DNA of 64,000 nt from Bin80 sp026708685 (GTDB taxonomy: Bacteria > Bacteroidota > Rhodothermia > Rhodothermales > Bin80), in assembly GCA_965200955.1 (NCBI GenBank), contig OZ241742.1, forward strand, positions 930,001 through 994,000, read 5' to 3'. Positions 24,900 to 34,331 of the stretch are shown here, piece by piece (position 1 is the stretch's first letter; each line of letters opens with the position of its first letter). The notes beneath the pieces were generated by a model, which saw only the letters and a list, made by a program, of their open reading frames with translations, was not told where the DNA came from and did no database searches. The translations under genes and the position numbers were made by a program.

Positions 24900-26940
24900 C
24901 CTGAGATGTATTTTTCCAGTGGGAGGCAAGAAACATTTCTGCAGTCAGTAGAAGAAGGGCCAACACAAGAAAATGCCTCCAAAGTTCTACCCCCATCCTT
25001 GCGACTTGCATGGCACCAGCCATGTCCTGTACGGAGTCTGGTTCAAGGAGATCAACAGATGTATCCATCGTTTCAGAAAGGATCTCCTGGGCTTGTTGTG
25101 GTTCTAAAAATGAGAGACGCGATTCTTTGGGATCAAGGCCAATACTCACAAAACGTATAAAATCACGGTCACTCAAAATTTTGGCGATACCCGGCAGATC
25201 AGATTTCACATCTACGAGATGTGCCCCGAACACCTGACGAGTAGGGGGAATACGCTCAGTGCCATCAGGTAATTGCAACATCACCGTTCCCTGAATCCCA
25301 GGTATCCGAATGCTCTCCTGTTGACCAACCAGCAGATGTTCTCCCTGGATAGATCCAACAGCGGACAGGTAATGAGCGGTGCGATAGATCAGGGGAACAA
25401 ATAAGCCACGAACAGGCAGGTCACTCCATGAAAGTTCTGGGGCGATACTCAGAAAGAAGATGCGCCCCCGATCGTACGGAATTTCCTGTAACAGCGGGGC
25501 TCCCCCTATCAGTGAGATCAGGGTTTGCTCAGCCTTTGATCCGGGATCATAGTGTGCAGATCTATGGATGACAATGGATTCCAGTCTCTGGGTACGATCG
25601 GAATCCTCAAAGACACCTTCAAACAATGGATGCTCAAAATCGGCGGATCTGATAGACACCTGAGATTCCTGAAGATCTACCTGACCCGCATCAAAGGCTG
25701 ACAAAAGCGGATTGATAGAAGAGACATCCTCACTTGGGGTAAGCAGTAGCCCGCCTCCATTTTGAACAAACTGATTGAGTTTGAGCACCTCACCACTACT
25801 GAGTAGATCGGGTCCAATCAGAAAGACTGCAGAGTAGTCATTCAAGGAAGCGGCAGAGAGTTGATACTGCGGAATCATGCGTGACTTAAGGGTACCCGAT
25901 TCACCTCCAGAAGAGAGTGCAAGTTCAATATGGAGTGTGGATGCCGTGGATCCATAGATCATCAGGATGTTATGCTGATCAGGAATATTCAGCGTGAAGT
26001 AGTGTCGGTTGTCCTCCATGAACTCATCATCTTCAATCATGATGAATCCTTGTGTCCAGCCCCGACTGGGGGGCGTTCCACGAAGGGATACTGAAACAGG
26101 CACTTGCGAAGGGAGCGTAATGCTGGTTTGGGCCAAAGGGGTGTCATTGAGATATAAACTCACGGCATAGTTCTCTATTGGAGTATCTCCAACATTGACT
26201 ACAGTTGCTTCAATCTCTACGGGATTACGGAGATCTACGATACGGCTGGTAACCTCGGCAGATACAATACCAACATTAGCCATCGTGCTTGCACTCCCTA
26301 TGGGAACAAGCACGATACGAACTTCGTCAGGGACGGAGGCTTGTACGGAATCAACCAGAGTCGTTTCTTGAAGATCTCCTAAGTAATAGACGATTTTGGA
26401 AAGATGTTGCCCCTGCTGAGAAAGTAGATTTGCAGCATGAAGCATTAATGCAGACGCAGAAGAGGAAGCATAAGTGGGTTCAAGGTCATCTAGAATGCGA
26501 ACAGGTTCAAGATTTGGAGAATGGGTTGTTTTGATAAAGATCTCATCTCCTGGATCCGCAGAGGCAATCATTGCCTGAGCAATGGTTTTGGACTTTGAGA
26601 ATCGAGTTCCGTCGGTATCTCTTTGTAACATAGATAAAGATACATCCATGGCAATCACGATGGATGCATTGGAACGACCCAAAAACTGTGTTGAAGAAGA
26701 TCCTACTAGAGTTGGACGTGCAAAAATCAGGATGATGGCAGCAAGCGCCAAGATTCTTAGTAGCAGGAGAATCCAATTACGGATCCGTACCCTTTGTATG
26801 GTTGTGCTTTGCAAGGATTGCAAAAGAGCAATGGAGCTGTAATCCAGTCTCTGAGGGCGACGGAAGTTAAATAAATGGACAAGTAACGGAATGACCGTTA
26901 GAATCAGTCCTGTCAAGACGATCGGGTTCAGAAAGATCAT
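24892..26940 (-). CDS. BatA-domain membrane protein with von Willebrand factor A-like domain
   Basis: A 682-residue inner-membrane protein. It begins with the aerotolerance-regulator/BatA N-terminus (MIFLNPIVLTGLILTVIPLLVHLFNF split across two helices, then RRPQRLDYSSIALL) and a second helix ILLLLRILALAAIILIFARP. A vWA domain follows with the MIDAS start DVSLSM, then a glutamine-amidotransferase-like fold (GGGLLLTPSED), and a C-terminal helix LVLALLLLTAEMF. Such proteins are common in Bacteroidota-like genomes and are thought to work with MoxR ATPases in the envelope. No MoxR gene is adjacent. It overlaps hflX by eight bases. Confidence 0.85.
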   Translation of the reverse strand: MIFLNPIVLTGLILTVIPLLVHLFNFRRPQRLDYSSIALLQSLQSTTIQRVRIRNWILLLLRILALAAIILIFARPTLVGSSSTQFLGRSNASIVIAMDVSLSMLQRDTDGTRFSKSKTIAQAMIASADPGDEIFIKTTHSPNLEPVRILDDLEPTYASSSASALMLHAANLLSQQGQHLSKIVYYLGDLQETTLVDSVQASVPDEVRIVLVPIGSASTMANVGIVSAEVTSRIVDLRNPVEIEATVVNVGDTPIENYAVSLYLNDTPLAQTSITLPSQVPVSVSLRGTPPSRGWTQGFIMIEDDEFMEDNRHYFTLNIPDQHNILMIYGSTASTLHIELALSSGGESGTLKSRMIPQYQLSAASLNDYSAVFLIGPDLLSSGEVLKLNQFVQNGGGLLLTPSEDVSSINPLLSAFDAGQVDLQESQVSIRSADFEHPLFEGVFEDSDRTQRLESIVIHRSAHYDPGSKAEQTLISLIGGAPLLQEIPYDRGRIFFLSIAPELSWSDLPVRGLFVPLIYRTAHYLSAVGSIQGEHLLVGQQESIRIPGIQGTVMLQLPDGTERIPPTRQVFGAHLVDVKSDLPGIAKILSDRDFIRFVSIGLDPKESRLSFLEPQQAQEILSETMDTSVDLLEPDSVQDMAGAMQVARMGVELWRHFLVLALLLLTAEMFLASHWKNTSQDG

Positions 26941-27405
26941 CAGTCCAGTCTATGAAATTCGTCCATGCAGACAATAGGGAAGACAGATGTTGGATACAGA
27001 ATGATCATTCTGTAATGAGTGGTCATTCGGCACACGTATTCACCGATAGTTTGATCATGCCCTTACATGAGTTCATTGGAATAGGATGGCATTTCTCAAA
27101 TCCATCACTGTCTCTTTTTGCCAACCTTCCATTTCAGGTCAGTAAATTTCAAGACTTATCCTGGAGCGATGGATACATCCGCGAGGGTGACTAAATGTAA
27201 GCAGTCACGAAGGATAGGGAAATCACAATAGAGTGCTGATTCAGTGTAGATCACAATGATAGGATCGTCAAAATTTGATTCTGACAAGGCAGAGAAGTCG
27301 GGAAAATTTCATCAATACCGATGAAATGAGTCGTACAAATTGGATTCCGATCGGTTCATAGAGCAAGTTGACCACTTAGGCGTATAAGGCGGTCATTGTA
27401 GATTC
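26941..27405. promoter_or_regulatory. Divergent intergenic region between the BatA-like gene and uvrA
   Basis: 465 bp that must contain promoters for both divergent transcripts. An 80-codon plus frame (26952-27194) lacks motifs and is rejected. No recognisable LexA-type palindrome was found before uvrA. Confidence 0.4.
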
Positions 27406-30222
27406 ATGTCACTGAACAATCCGCGTGATTTTATTACCGTTCATGGAGCCCGTCAGCACAACCTGAAGGGGTTTGATGTCGTCCTTCCAAAACGTCGCTT
27501 GATCGTTGTCACCGGACCATCCGGTTCGGGTAAATCAAGCCTTGCTTTTGATACCATTTTTGCTGAAGGGCAGCGTCGGTATATGGAGAGCCTGAGTTCC
27601 TATGCACGCCAGTTTCTGGAGCGTATGGATAAACCTGATGTGGACAAAATCTCAGGACTCTCACCTGCCATAGCCATTGAGCAGCGGGTCCTTTCAAAGA
27701 ATCCACGTTCCACCGTGGCAACCCAGACCGAAATCTATGATCATCTGCGGATGCTTTATGCACAGATTGGGAAAATCATTTCTCCGATCAGTGGAGACAT
27801 CGTCACTCAAGAGTATCCCCGTGCCGTTGCCAATGACATAGAATCACGCCTCGCTGATGGGACACGGTTTTATCTAACGAGTCCTGTTCCGTATGCTGAT
27901 TCTCCTTCCATAGCGATTCAACGTCTCCTCCAGAGAGGTTATTCTCGTCTTCTTTTTGTCGAAGAGACCATTCGTATTGTAGATCTCAATGAGGTGAAAG
28001 ATACTCTTTCGGATGATGATTTGGCCTATGCATGGATTTTGATTGATCGCCTCATTGTACGGAAAGACAATGAAAAAGCTATGGGTCGCATTGCAGATTC
28101 TGTTGAGGCTGCCTATCGTATAGGGGAAGGCTATTGCCGGGTGATTGTCCCACCTTCATCCTCATCCGATCAAGAGGAGATTCATCGCGATTATTCAAGT
28201 TGGTTAGAGCATGACGGGATGGAATTCATTCCACCTGAGCCCAAACTTTTTTCATTCAGTAGCCCATTGGGAGCCTGTAAAGAATGTAATGGATATGGGC
28301 GAACCCGAGGGGTTGATCCAGATCTGGTCGTCCCGTCTCCCGCTCTCTCTCTCTCGCAGGGAGCCATCAAGCCTCTTCAGGGAAATTCATGGAAAGAGAT
28401 TAATGAAAAAATGCTTCGCTGGGCACGTCGACACGGTATCGATATAGATGTCCCCTATGAAAGCCTGACCGAAGGCCAAAAGCATATCCTCTGGAATGGT
28501 GATTCATCATTTTATGGAATCTTCGGCTTCTTCAAGTATCTGAAAAAGAACAGTTATCGCAGCGGCATTCGATTTCATCATTCTCGATTTATGAGTTATG
28601 GTGAGTGTTACCAATGCCATGGTGCTCGCCTCCGTCCAGAGGCATTATATGTTCAAGTTGGTGGAAAGAATATTGGTGAGGTCGTGAAGATGACCACCAA
28701 GGAAGCGTATGAATTCATTGAGTCTCTTTCTCTGACCTCGCACGAGCAGGAGGCCGCTGACATTCTGATCCACGAAATTCAAAAACGTCTCCGATTTCTG
28801 ATAGATGTGGGGCTGGACTATATTACACTTGGCCGGCTTTCTGAGACCCTGAGTGGAGGGGAAAGCCAGCGCATTCGGCTTGCGACTGCACTTGGAAGTG
28901 CTCTTGTCGGGGCACTCTATGTTTTAGATGAGCCAACGATTGGTCTCCATCCCCGTGACACATTGAGGCTTGTTGGGATTCTCAAGCGAATGCGTGATTT
29001 GGGAAATACCGTTATCATTGTGGAGCATGACCCTGACGTGATTCGGAGTGCAGATCACATCATTGATCTTGGTCCTCAGTCAGGAACCATGGGGGGCGAA
29101 TTGATCTTTCAAGGAAATGTTGATCAGATGCTCAAGGATAAAGACTCACGCACCGGTGCCTTCATGAGCGGAGTGGAGAGCATCCCGGTTCCATCAAAAC
29201 GAAGAACGCCCAACTGGGAGAAATGCGTGAAGATCAAAGGTGCTTATGCCAATAATCTGAAACATCTTGATCTAAAATTTCCACTGGAAATGATCACGTG
29301 TGTCACTGGAGTGAGTGGTTCGGGGAAGTCCTCACTGGTCAATGACGTTTTATATCAGGGAATCAAGGATCGACTTGAACCTGATACAAATGCTGATGCA
29401 CACCCCTATAAATCCATTCGAGTCCATCACAGTATCAACGCCGTTCGGATCGTTGATCAATCACCCATCGGCAGATCCTCACGATCGAACCCAGTGACGT
29501 ATGTCAATGCGTTTGATCATATACGCGGGCTTTTTTCCCGGACTCCTCAGGCGACCATGCACGCTCATCAGCCTGGATATTTTTCCTTTAATGTGCCGGG
29601 TGGCCGGTGTGAGCAGTGCAGTGGTGAAGGCACCGTGAAAGTGGAAATGCAGTTTTTGGCAGATCTCTACCTTCCCTGCGAAGAATGCGGAGGAACCCGG
29701 TACAGTGAAGATGCACTGCAAATCTTGTATAACGGAAAAAATATCCATGAGGTGCTGAATCTATCGGTGGATGAAGCATTGGATTTTTTCGATGATCAAG
29801 TTCGTCTATGCAACCTGCTGATGCCCTTGCAGACCGTTGGACTTGGATATTTAAAACTCGGACAGCCAGCACCCACACTTTCGGGTGGTGAAGCACAGCG
29901 AATTAAACTGGCGAGCTGTCTTGCCCAGCCATCCAACTATCATGTGTTCTATATTTTTGACGAACCCACAACTGGATTGCATTTTATGGATGTAGAGAAG
30001 CTCATCCATGCCTTTGATCAACTTGCAGAGGCTGGACATACCGTGGTGATCATTGAACACAATCTTGATACGCTCAAGTGTGCTGACCACATTATTGATT
30101 TAGGACCCGAAGGTGGCGACCGTGGGGGACAAGTGGTTGCATCGGGAACTCCAGAGGATATTACTCTGGTTCCTGAAAGCTATACTGGACGCTTTTTGGC
30201 TCCACTGCTCCATTCGTGGTAG
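27406..30222 (+). CDS. uvrA: Excinuclease ABC subunit A
   Basis: A 938-residue DNA-damage recognition ATPase. The first ABC module has Walker A GPSGSGKSS (37-45) and signature LSGGESQRIRLAT with YVLDEPTIGLHPRD. The second has GVSGSGKSS, LSGGEAQRIKLAS and YIFDEPTTGLHFMD. Zinc modules are visible as CKECNGYG with CYQCHGA, and CEQCSGEG with CEECGG. UvrA dimers load UvrB at lesions in nucleotide excision repair. Length and order are normal for the family. Two glycosyltransferase genes follow on the same strand. Confidence 0.96.
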   Translation: MSLNNPRDFITVHGARQHNLKGFDVVLPKRRLIVVTGPSGSGKSSLAFDTIFAEGQRRYMESLSSYARQFLERMDKPDVDKISGLSPAIAIEQRVLSKNPRSTVATQTEIYDHLRMLYAQIGKIISPISGDIVTQEYPRAVANDIESRLADGTRFYLTSPVPYADSPSIAIQRLLQRGYSRLLFVEETIRIVDLNEVKDTLSDDDLAYAWILIDRLIVRKDNEKAMGRIADSVEAAYRIGEGYCRVIVPPSSSSDQEEIHRDYSSWLEHDGMEFIPPEPKLFSFSSPLGACKECNGYGRTRGVDPDLVVPSPALSLSQGAIKPLQGNSWKEINEKMLRWARRHGIDIDVPYESLTEGQKHILWNGDSSFYGIFGFFKYLKKNSYRSGIRFHHSRFMSYGECYQCHGARLRPEALYVQVGGKNIGEVVKMTTKEAYEFIESLSLTSHEQEAADILIHEIQKRLRFLIDVGLDYITLGRLSETLSGGESQRIRLATALGSALVGALYVLDEPTIGLHPRDTLRLVGILKRMRDLGNTVIIVEHDPDVIRSADHIIDLGPQSGTMGGELIFQGNVDQMLKDKDSRTGAFMSGVESIPVPSKRRTPNWEKCVKIKGAYANNLKHLDLKFPLEMITCVTGVSGSGKSSLVNDVLYQGIKDRLEPDTNADAHPYKSIRVHHSINAVRIVDQSPIGRSSRSNPVTYVNAFDHIRGLFSRTPQATMHAHQPGYFSFNVPGGRCEQCSGEGTVKVEMQFLADLYLPCEECGGTRYSEDALQILYNGKNIHEVLNLSVDEALDFFDDQVRLCNLLMPLQTVGLGYLKLGQPAPTLSGGEAQRIKLASCLAQPSNYHVFYIFDEPTTGLHFMDVEKLIHAFDQLAEAGHTVVIIEHNLDTLKCADHIIDLGPEGGDRGGQVVASGTPEDITLVPESYTGRFLAPLLHSW

Positions 30223-30306
30223 CATTTTTTCTGCTCTTGTGACTTTTTCCAGAGTCACTGCGTCTATTAGTCAGATTGCAATCATTTATTGTTGCCTGAT
30301 TATCGA

Positions 30307-31569
30307 ATGTTACCACTTTCTGATATATCTGAGCATGCACCCGTTGCCGGGAGGAGAATAGCTCTCTTTGCGGGTGCCTATAACCATATTTCTGACGGTG
30401 TAGCTCTTACACTTAACCGATTAGTTCAGTACCTTGAAGATCGGGGTGCTGAAGTATTGATCTTTGCCCCCACCAGCAACAAGCCTCCGGCTCTGGAACA
30501 CAACGGTACACTGATTTCCATACCGTCCATTCCTTTTCCAGGCCGTCCCGATTACCGTCTCACTATTGGAATTTCAAGAAAAGGATGGAATCGTCTTGAC
30601 GCATTTGAACCTCACATTGTCCATATTGCTACCCCTGATTATGCAGGTGCACAGGCACTCAAATGGGCAAAATCTCAAAAAGTGCCTGTTGTCTCATCCT
30701 ATCATACACATTTCGCTTCCTACTTTAAATATTTTGCATCCTATAATCCACTGTATCAATTAGACATTCTTGAAAATACAGCATGGAGATATGGGCGGTG
30801 GTTCTACAGTCAAGTTGAACATGTGTATGTTCCCTCTCCCAGTATTGCAGATAAACTTCGTCAGCAGGGGATTACGAAAGGACTGAGAATTTGGGCTCGT
30901 GGAGTCAATCCAAAGGCATTTAATCCCCTCCGCCGAAGTCAGTCATGGCGCTCCAGTCATGGATTTAAGGACAATGATCTTGTTGTTGCCTATGTAGGAC
31001 GCTTGGTATGGGAAAAGAATCTATCTGTTTTTGCACAGGTTTTGAAAAGATTGAATGCTCAGGGAATTCCATATAAGTCTTTAGTGGTAGGTGATGGCCC
31101 TGCACGGGATGCTCTTTGTGAACAACTTCCAGACACCATATTTACTGGACCGCTAGAAGGCAATGAACTTGCCACTGCATATGCATCCAGTGATATCTTT
31201 TTGTTTCCCAGTGACACAGAAACCTTTGGCAATGTAACTCTTGAAGCTATGGCATCGGGGCTTCCTGCCGTGTGTGCCAATGCAAGCGGTAGTGATTTAT
31301 TGGTGGTAGATGGGGAAACGGGCTATCTGGTGCCTGCACATGACATTACCGCTTTTGCTTCATCTATTGAGCGACTGGTTTCTGATCCTCATCTTCGGCA
31401 GCAGTTTGGGACTGCCGCCCGAGAGCGAGCCATGGCCTTTGAATGGAATAATGTCATGGGGAATCTTGCTCATTACTATCAGGAAATTCTCAAGGGATCC
31501 ACAGAATCGGATCGTCTCCCATCTGTTTCAGATGGCATGGACATGTCCTACATGAAAGCGGTTGCTTAG
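30307..31569 (+). CDS. GT4 glycosyltransferase (alpha-mannosyltransferase/sulfolipid synthase-like)
   Basis: About 420 residues from the ATG at 30307; a TTG at 30289 is the only earlier start. The N-terminal Rossmann half has RIALFAGAYNHISDGVALTLN and SSYHTHFASYFKYF. The C-terminal half has YVGRLVWEKNLS and the donor-binding DTETFGNVTLEAMASG with the E-x7-E arrangement. This pattern is shared by GDP-mannose-dependent alpha-mannosyltransferases and SQD2-like glycolipid synthases. Its stop is three bases before the next GT4 gene, so the two are an operon, probably for a glycolipid or surface glycan. Confidence 0.85.
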   Translation: MLPLSDISEHAPVAGRRIALFAGAYNHISDGVALTLNRLVQYLEDRGAEVLIFAPTSNKPPALEHNGTLISIPSIPFPGRPDYRLTIGISRKGWNRLDAFEPHIVHIATPDYAGAQALKWAKSQKVPVVSSYHTHFASYFKYFASYNPLYQLDILENTAWRYGRWFYSQVEHVYVPSPSIADKLRQQGITKGLRIWARGVNPKAFNPLRRSQSWRSSHGFKDNDLVVAYVGRLVWEKNLSVFAQVLKRLNAQGIPYKSLVVGDGPARDALCEQLPDTIFTGPLEGNELATAYASSDIFLFPSDTETFGNVTLEAMASGLPAVCANASGSDLLVVDGETGYLVPAHDITAFASSIERLVSDPHLRQQFGTAARERAMAFEWNNVMGNLAHYYQEILKGSTESDRLPSVSDGMDMSYMKAVA

Positions 31570-31572
31570 CCC

Positions 31573-32661
31573 ATGCGATTACTCTTTGTCTCACATTCAT
31601 TTCCGCCAGACGATGCTCCCCTTGAAAGTATTGGGGGGATGCAACGGGTAGCCGTAGAACTAGCCGATGAACTATCGAAAAGGAACGATCTCTACTATGA
31701 GCAACTGATTTTACAGAGTTCCTGGAAATGGCATCATCTTCAATGTGCACCCTGGATGGCAGCAACGGCAATGCGCTTGTACAGAATTGCCCGTAATAAA
31801 TCTGTGGATGTCGTCCTATTTTCTTCCATGGTGACAGGTGCGATTTCTACATTGATTCGTAAAAAGTGCACGGAGGCCAACATCAAACTTGCAGCAATCG
31901 CTCACGGCCGGGATGTCACCCTGCCTGGGGTCTACCAGACGTTGCAGATAGGTCGCACTCTAAGGGCGTTGGATTGTGTTCTTCCTGTCAGCACAGCAAC
32001 TGGTGACGAGTGCGTCAAGCGGGGAATTCCCACCTCTCGTGTTCAGGTCACTCCTAATGGGGTAGCCATGTCAAGGTACTCCTTTGGGCAGGGTAGTCAG
32101 GGGGATCGTTTGGAACTACTCAGTGTCGGACGCTTGGTCAAGCGGAAGGGGTTTGCTTGGTTTGTTGATCAGGTGATGCCATTGCTCCCATCCAATGTGC
32201 ATTATCGAATTGCTGGATCAGGGCCTGAGTCAGATGCAATTCAGAAGGCGATTGAAAACCAGGGGCTTGGGGGACGTGTTCATCTGATGGGCAGATGTTC
32301 TGATCAAACGCTTGCCCAACTCTATGAGCAATCAGACCTGTTGATCATGCCTAACCTGCCAGTAGATGGAGACATGGAGGGTTTTGGTGTGGTGATGCTT
32401 GAAGCTGGTGCATCAGGGACACCAGTAGTTGCCGCCGACATTGAGGGAATCCGAGATGTGATCACCGACGGCACAAACGGCAGATTAGTGCCAAGTGGGA
32501 ATCCTGAAGAATTCAAGAAAGCAATCCTGAATACTCCATTGTCACAGTCGATACGAACGAATGTTTACGCTCACACTGCACTGCAATTTAGTTGGCCTAA
32601 AATCACAGATTTGTATGTGAACCACCTGAAAAACCTACATACCGGCACAATCGCTAACTAG
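31573..32661 (+). CDS. GT4 glycosyltransferase
   Basis: A 362-residue retaining GT-B enzyme. It starts MRLLFVSHSFPPD, has the acceptor-side GGMQRVAVELADEL, the hinge VGRLVKRKGFAWF and the donor-binding segment GFGVVMLEAGASGTPVVA. It follows the other GT4 gene by three bases. The two probably add successive sugars to one lipid or glycan. The 3' end overlaps the convergent TPR gene by 27 bp. The substrate cannot be assigned. Confidence 0.85.
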   Translation: MRLLFVSHSFPPDDAPLESIGGMQRVAVELADELSKRNDLYYEQLILQSSWKWHHLQCAPWMAATAMRLYRIARNKSVDVVLFSSMVTGAISTLIRKKCTEANIKLAAIAHGRDVTLPGVYQTLQIGRTLRALDCVLPVSTATGDECVKRGIPTSRVQVTPNGVAMSRYSFGQGSQGDRLELLSVGRLVKRKGFAWFVDQVMPLLPSNVHYRIAGSGPESDAIQKAIENQGLGGRVHLMGRCSDQTLAQLYEQSDLLIMPNLPVDGDMEGFGVVMLEAGASGTPVVAADIEGIRDVITDGTNGRLVPSGNPEEFKKAILNTPLSQSIRTNVYAHTALQFSWPKITDLYVNHLKNLHTGTIAN

Positions 32662-33852
32662 CATTGCTTTATCTTCCTGCCCGGTCTGGGCGTAGGCTTG
32701 AAACAGAGCCGAACAGATTTCCATAACGCTACGTCCTTCTTGCATTTCGGCATATTTCTTGGCATCTTCCAGTGGCATAATAGAGAGTTGATACAACCCT
32801 CTGCGCACTTCGGCCATAACATCAATCTGATCAAGAATGTCCTGCTCTTCTTCATCTGTGATTACATCTTTTCGGGCTCTCATATCATCATCCATGTCAG
32901 TGATGACCTGTTGGACGGAATTCGCATTATTGATGAAGGCAGCTCCTAAATTGTAGTACGCATCAACATAGGTGCTATCAATCTCTACTGCCATCATTAA
33001 TTGTTCCACAGCACCATCAAATTCATTTGCCTGTAGCAGGAGAGATCCATAATTATATCGGTAAACGGGATTCTCAGGATCGCTTTCAACGAGCGTCGCA
33101 TATCGCTGAATCGCTAGGTCGTCCTGTCCAGTTTCAGAGTACGCATTCAGTAAAAAATTCTGTAATTCTGGATGATCAGGATATTGCTCCACCGCCTCTT
33201 CTAGCAGTGGAACAGCTTGCTCTGCTCGCTCGGAGGTGAGATAGATTCGGGCGAGGTAGCTGTAGATCTCAGGGTCAGGTCCACCGTACTCCAGGGCTAG
33301 ATTCAGAGGAATGACTGCTTCATCACTGTCGCCCGCTCCTAACAGAGCATACGCCCAGTTGATGTAAGCACCAGAAGAGTCTGGTGCGGCAACAGAACTT
33401 GCCTGAAAATATGTCGCTGATTTACGGAAATGATCACTTTGGAGTGAATCGTCTCCTGCTACAGCCTGAGCATTGGTAAATTCTTCTATACCTGAATTAA
33501 AGGTCTGATAATAAAAGATTTGCAGACGGCTGTTGACTTGATCGCCTTCACGTGGGCGTAGATCAACTACTTTCTTGTAGGCCTCAACCATTCCCTCCAC
33601 ATGATCTAAATACTCCTGACGGACACCAATCAATGCACTTTGAGTAGCCAGCTGATCGTGAACCCGAGCCATGAGATCCCAAGTTTTATGATCATCAGGC
33701 TTGTTATCCATCAGTTCCTGCGCCAGAGTCATCGCTTCTTCATAATTACCACGATCCAATGCCCGGTTCGCTTTACGAAGTTGCGCATCAGCGTGTGGAA
33801 CAAAACCATGAACAGCGAAAATAATTACAGAGAGGATTGAAATGTATTTCAT
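32635..33852 (-). CDS. Exported tetratricopeptide-repeat protein
   Basis: A 405-residue protein with a signal peptide (MKYISILSVIIFAVHGFV, likely cleavage near ADAQ) followed by a solenoid of TPR units, for example ALDRGNYEEAMTLAQELMDN, INWAYALLGAGDSDEAVIPL, EIYSYLARIYLTSERAEQAV and YRYNYGSLLLQANEFDGAVE. A helical, charged insertion (MDDDMRARKDVITDEEEQD) interrupts the later repeats. TPR proteins of this kind are periplasmic scaffolds. The gene stands alone and its function is unknown. Its 3' end overlaps the convergent GT4 gene. Confidence 0.85.
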   Translation of the reverse strand: MKYISILSVIIFAVHGFVPHADAQLRKANRALDRGNYEEAMTLAQELMDNKPDDHKTWDLMARVHDQLATQSALIGVRQEYLDHVEGMVEAYKKVVDLRPREGDQVNSRLQIFYYQTFNSGIEEFTNAQAVAGDDSLQSDHFRKSATYFQASSVAAPDSSGAYINWAYALLGAGDSDEAVIPLNLALEYGGPDPEIYSYLARIYLTSERAEQAVPLLEEAVEQYPDHPELQNFLLNAYSETGQDDLAIQRYATLVESDPENPVYRYNYGSLLLQANEFDGAVEQLMMAVEIDSTYVDAYYNLGAAFINNANSVQQVITDMDDDMRARKDVITDEEEQDILDQIDVMAEVRRGLYQLSIMPLEDAKKYAEMQEGRSVMEICSALFQAYAQTGQEDKAMLVSDCAGM

Positions 33853-34009
33853 GAATACGAAGGGTTTAATTAGGTCAAAGACTTCGGTTGGACGATAATA
33901 TACAACATTTCAGACTTATACAACGCAGATTGATCATTTTACGCATTCAATCGTTACAGATCAATACAACTGTACTTCGGCTAATGGCCCCCTTTTAAAC
34001 TTCAAACAC

Positions 34010-34219
34010 ATGTTAAGCAGAGAATTCATCTGGCTGTATAAACTCATCAAGACGTATGGACTCCTCCTAAGGGCACGAAAGATGCTTAGGCGTGCGAGAG
34101 TATTTCAGCAAAGGGCTCTTGATCATGGGGATCTTGAAATCATTAAAGATGCAAATGAATGCGTGCAGGAAGCGACTGAAGTATTGCAGAAGGTTGAAGA
34201 TTTTCGTTCAGAGAGATAG
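34010..34219 (+). CDS. Small basic helical protein, unknown
   Basis: A 69-residue frame (MLSREFIWLYKLIKTYGLLL) with heptad-like, strongly helical and basic composition (RARKMLRRARVFQQRALD) and a final VLQKVEDFRSER. It has no signal peptide and no recognised family. It is the only reasonable frame in the 480-bp gap between the TPR gene and the transposase; the flanks are otherwise empty. It could be a leftover of the transposon insertion next to it. Confidence 0.35.
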   Translation: MLSREFIWLYKLIKTYGLLLRARKMLRRARVFQQRALDHGDLEIIKDANECVQEATEVLQKVEDFRSER

Positions 34220-34331
34220 TGTTTCTCATCCTATGTGCTGTGATCAACCCAGAGATCGTTCTTCATGGATAGTCCATGCAACGGATGAACGGTCTATTCC
34301 CAGTATCCCTAGACATGAAAGCCTCTTGGAA

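Noticed and set aside
26952..27194. 80-codon plus frame in the BatA-uvrA gap
   Set aside because: No recognisable feature and poor composition; the gap must hold two divergent promoters.
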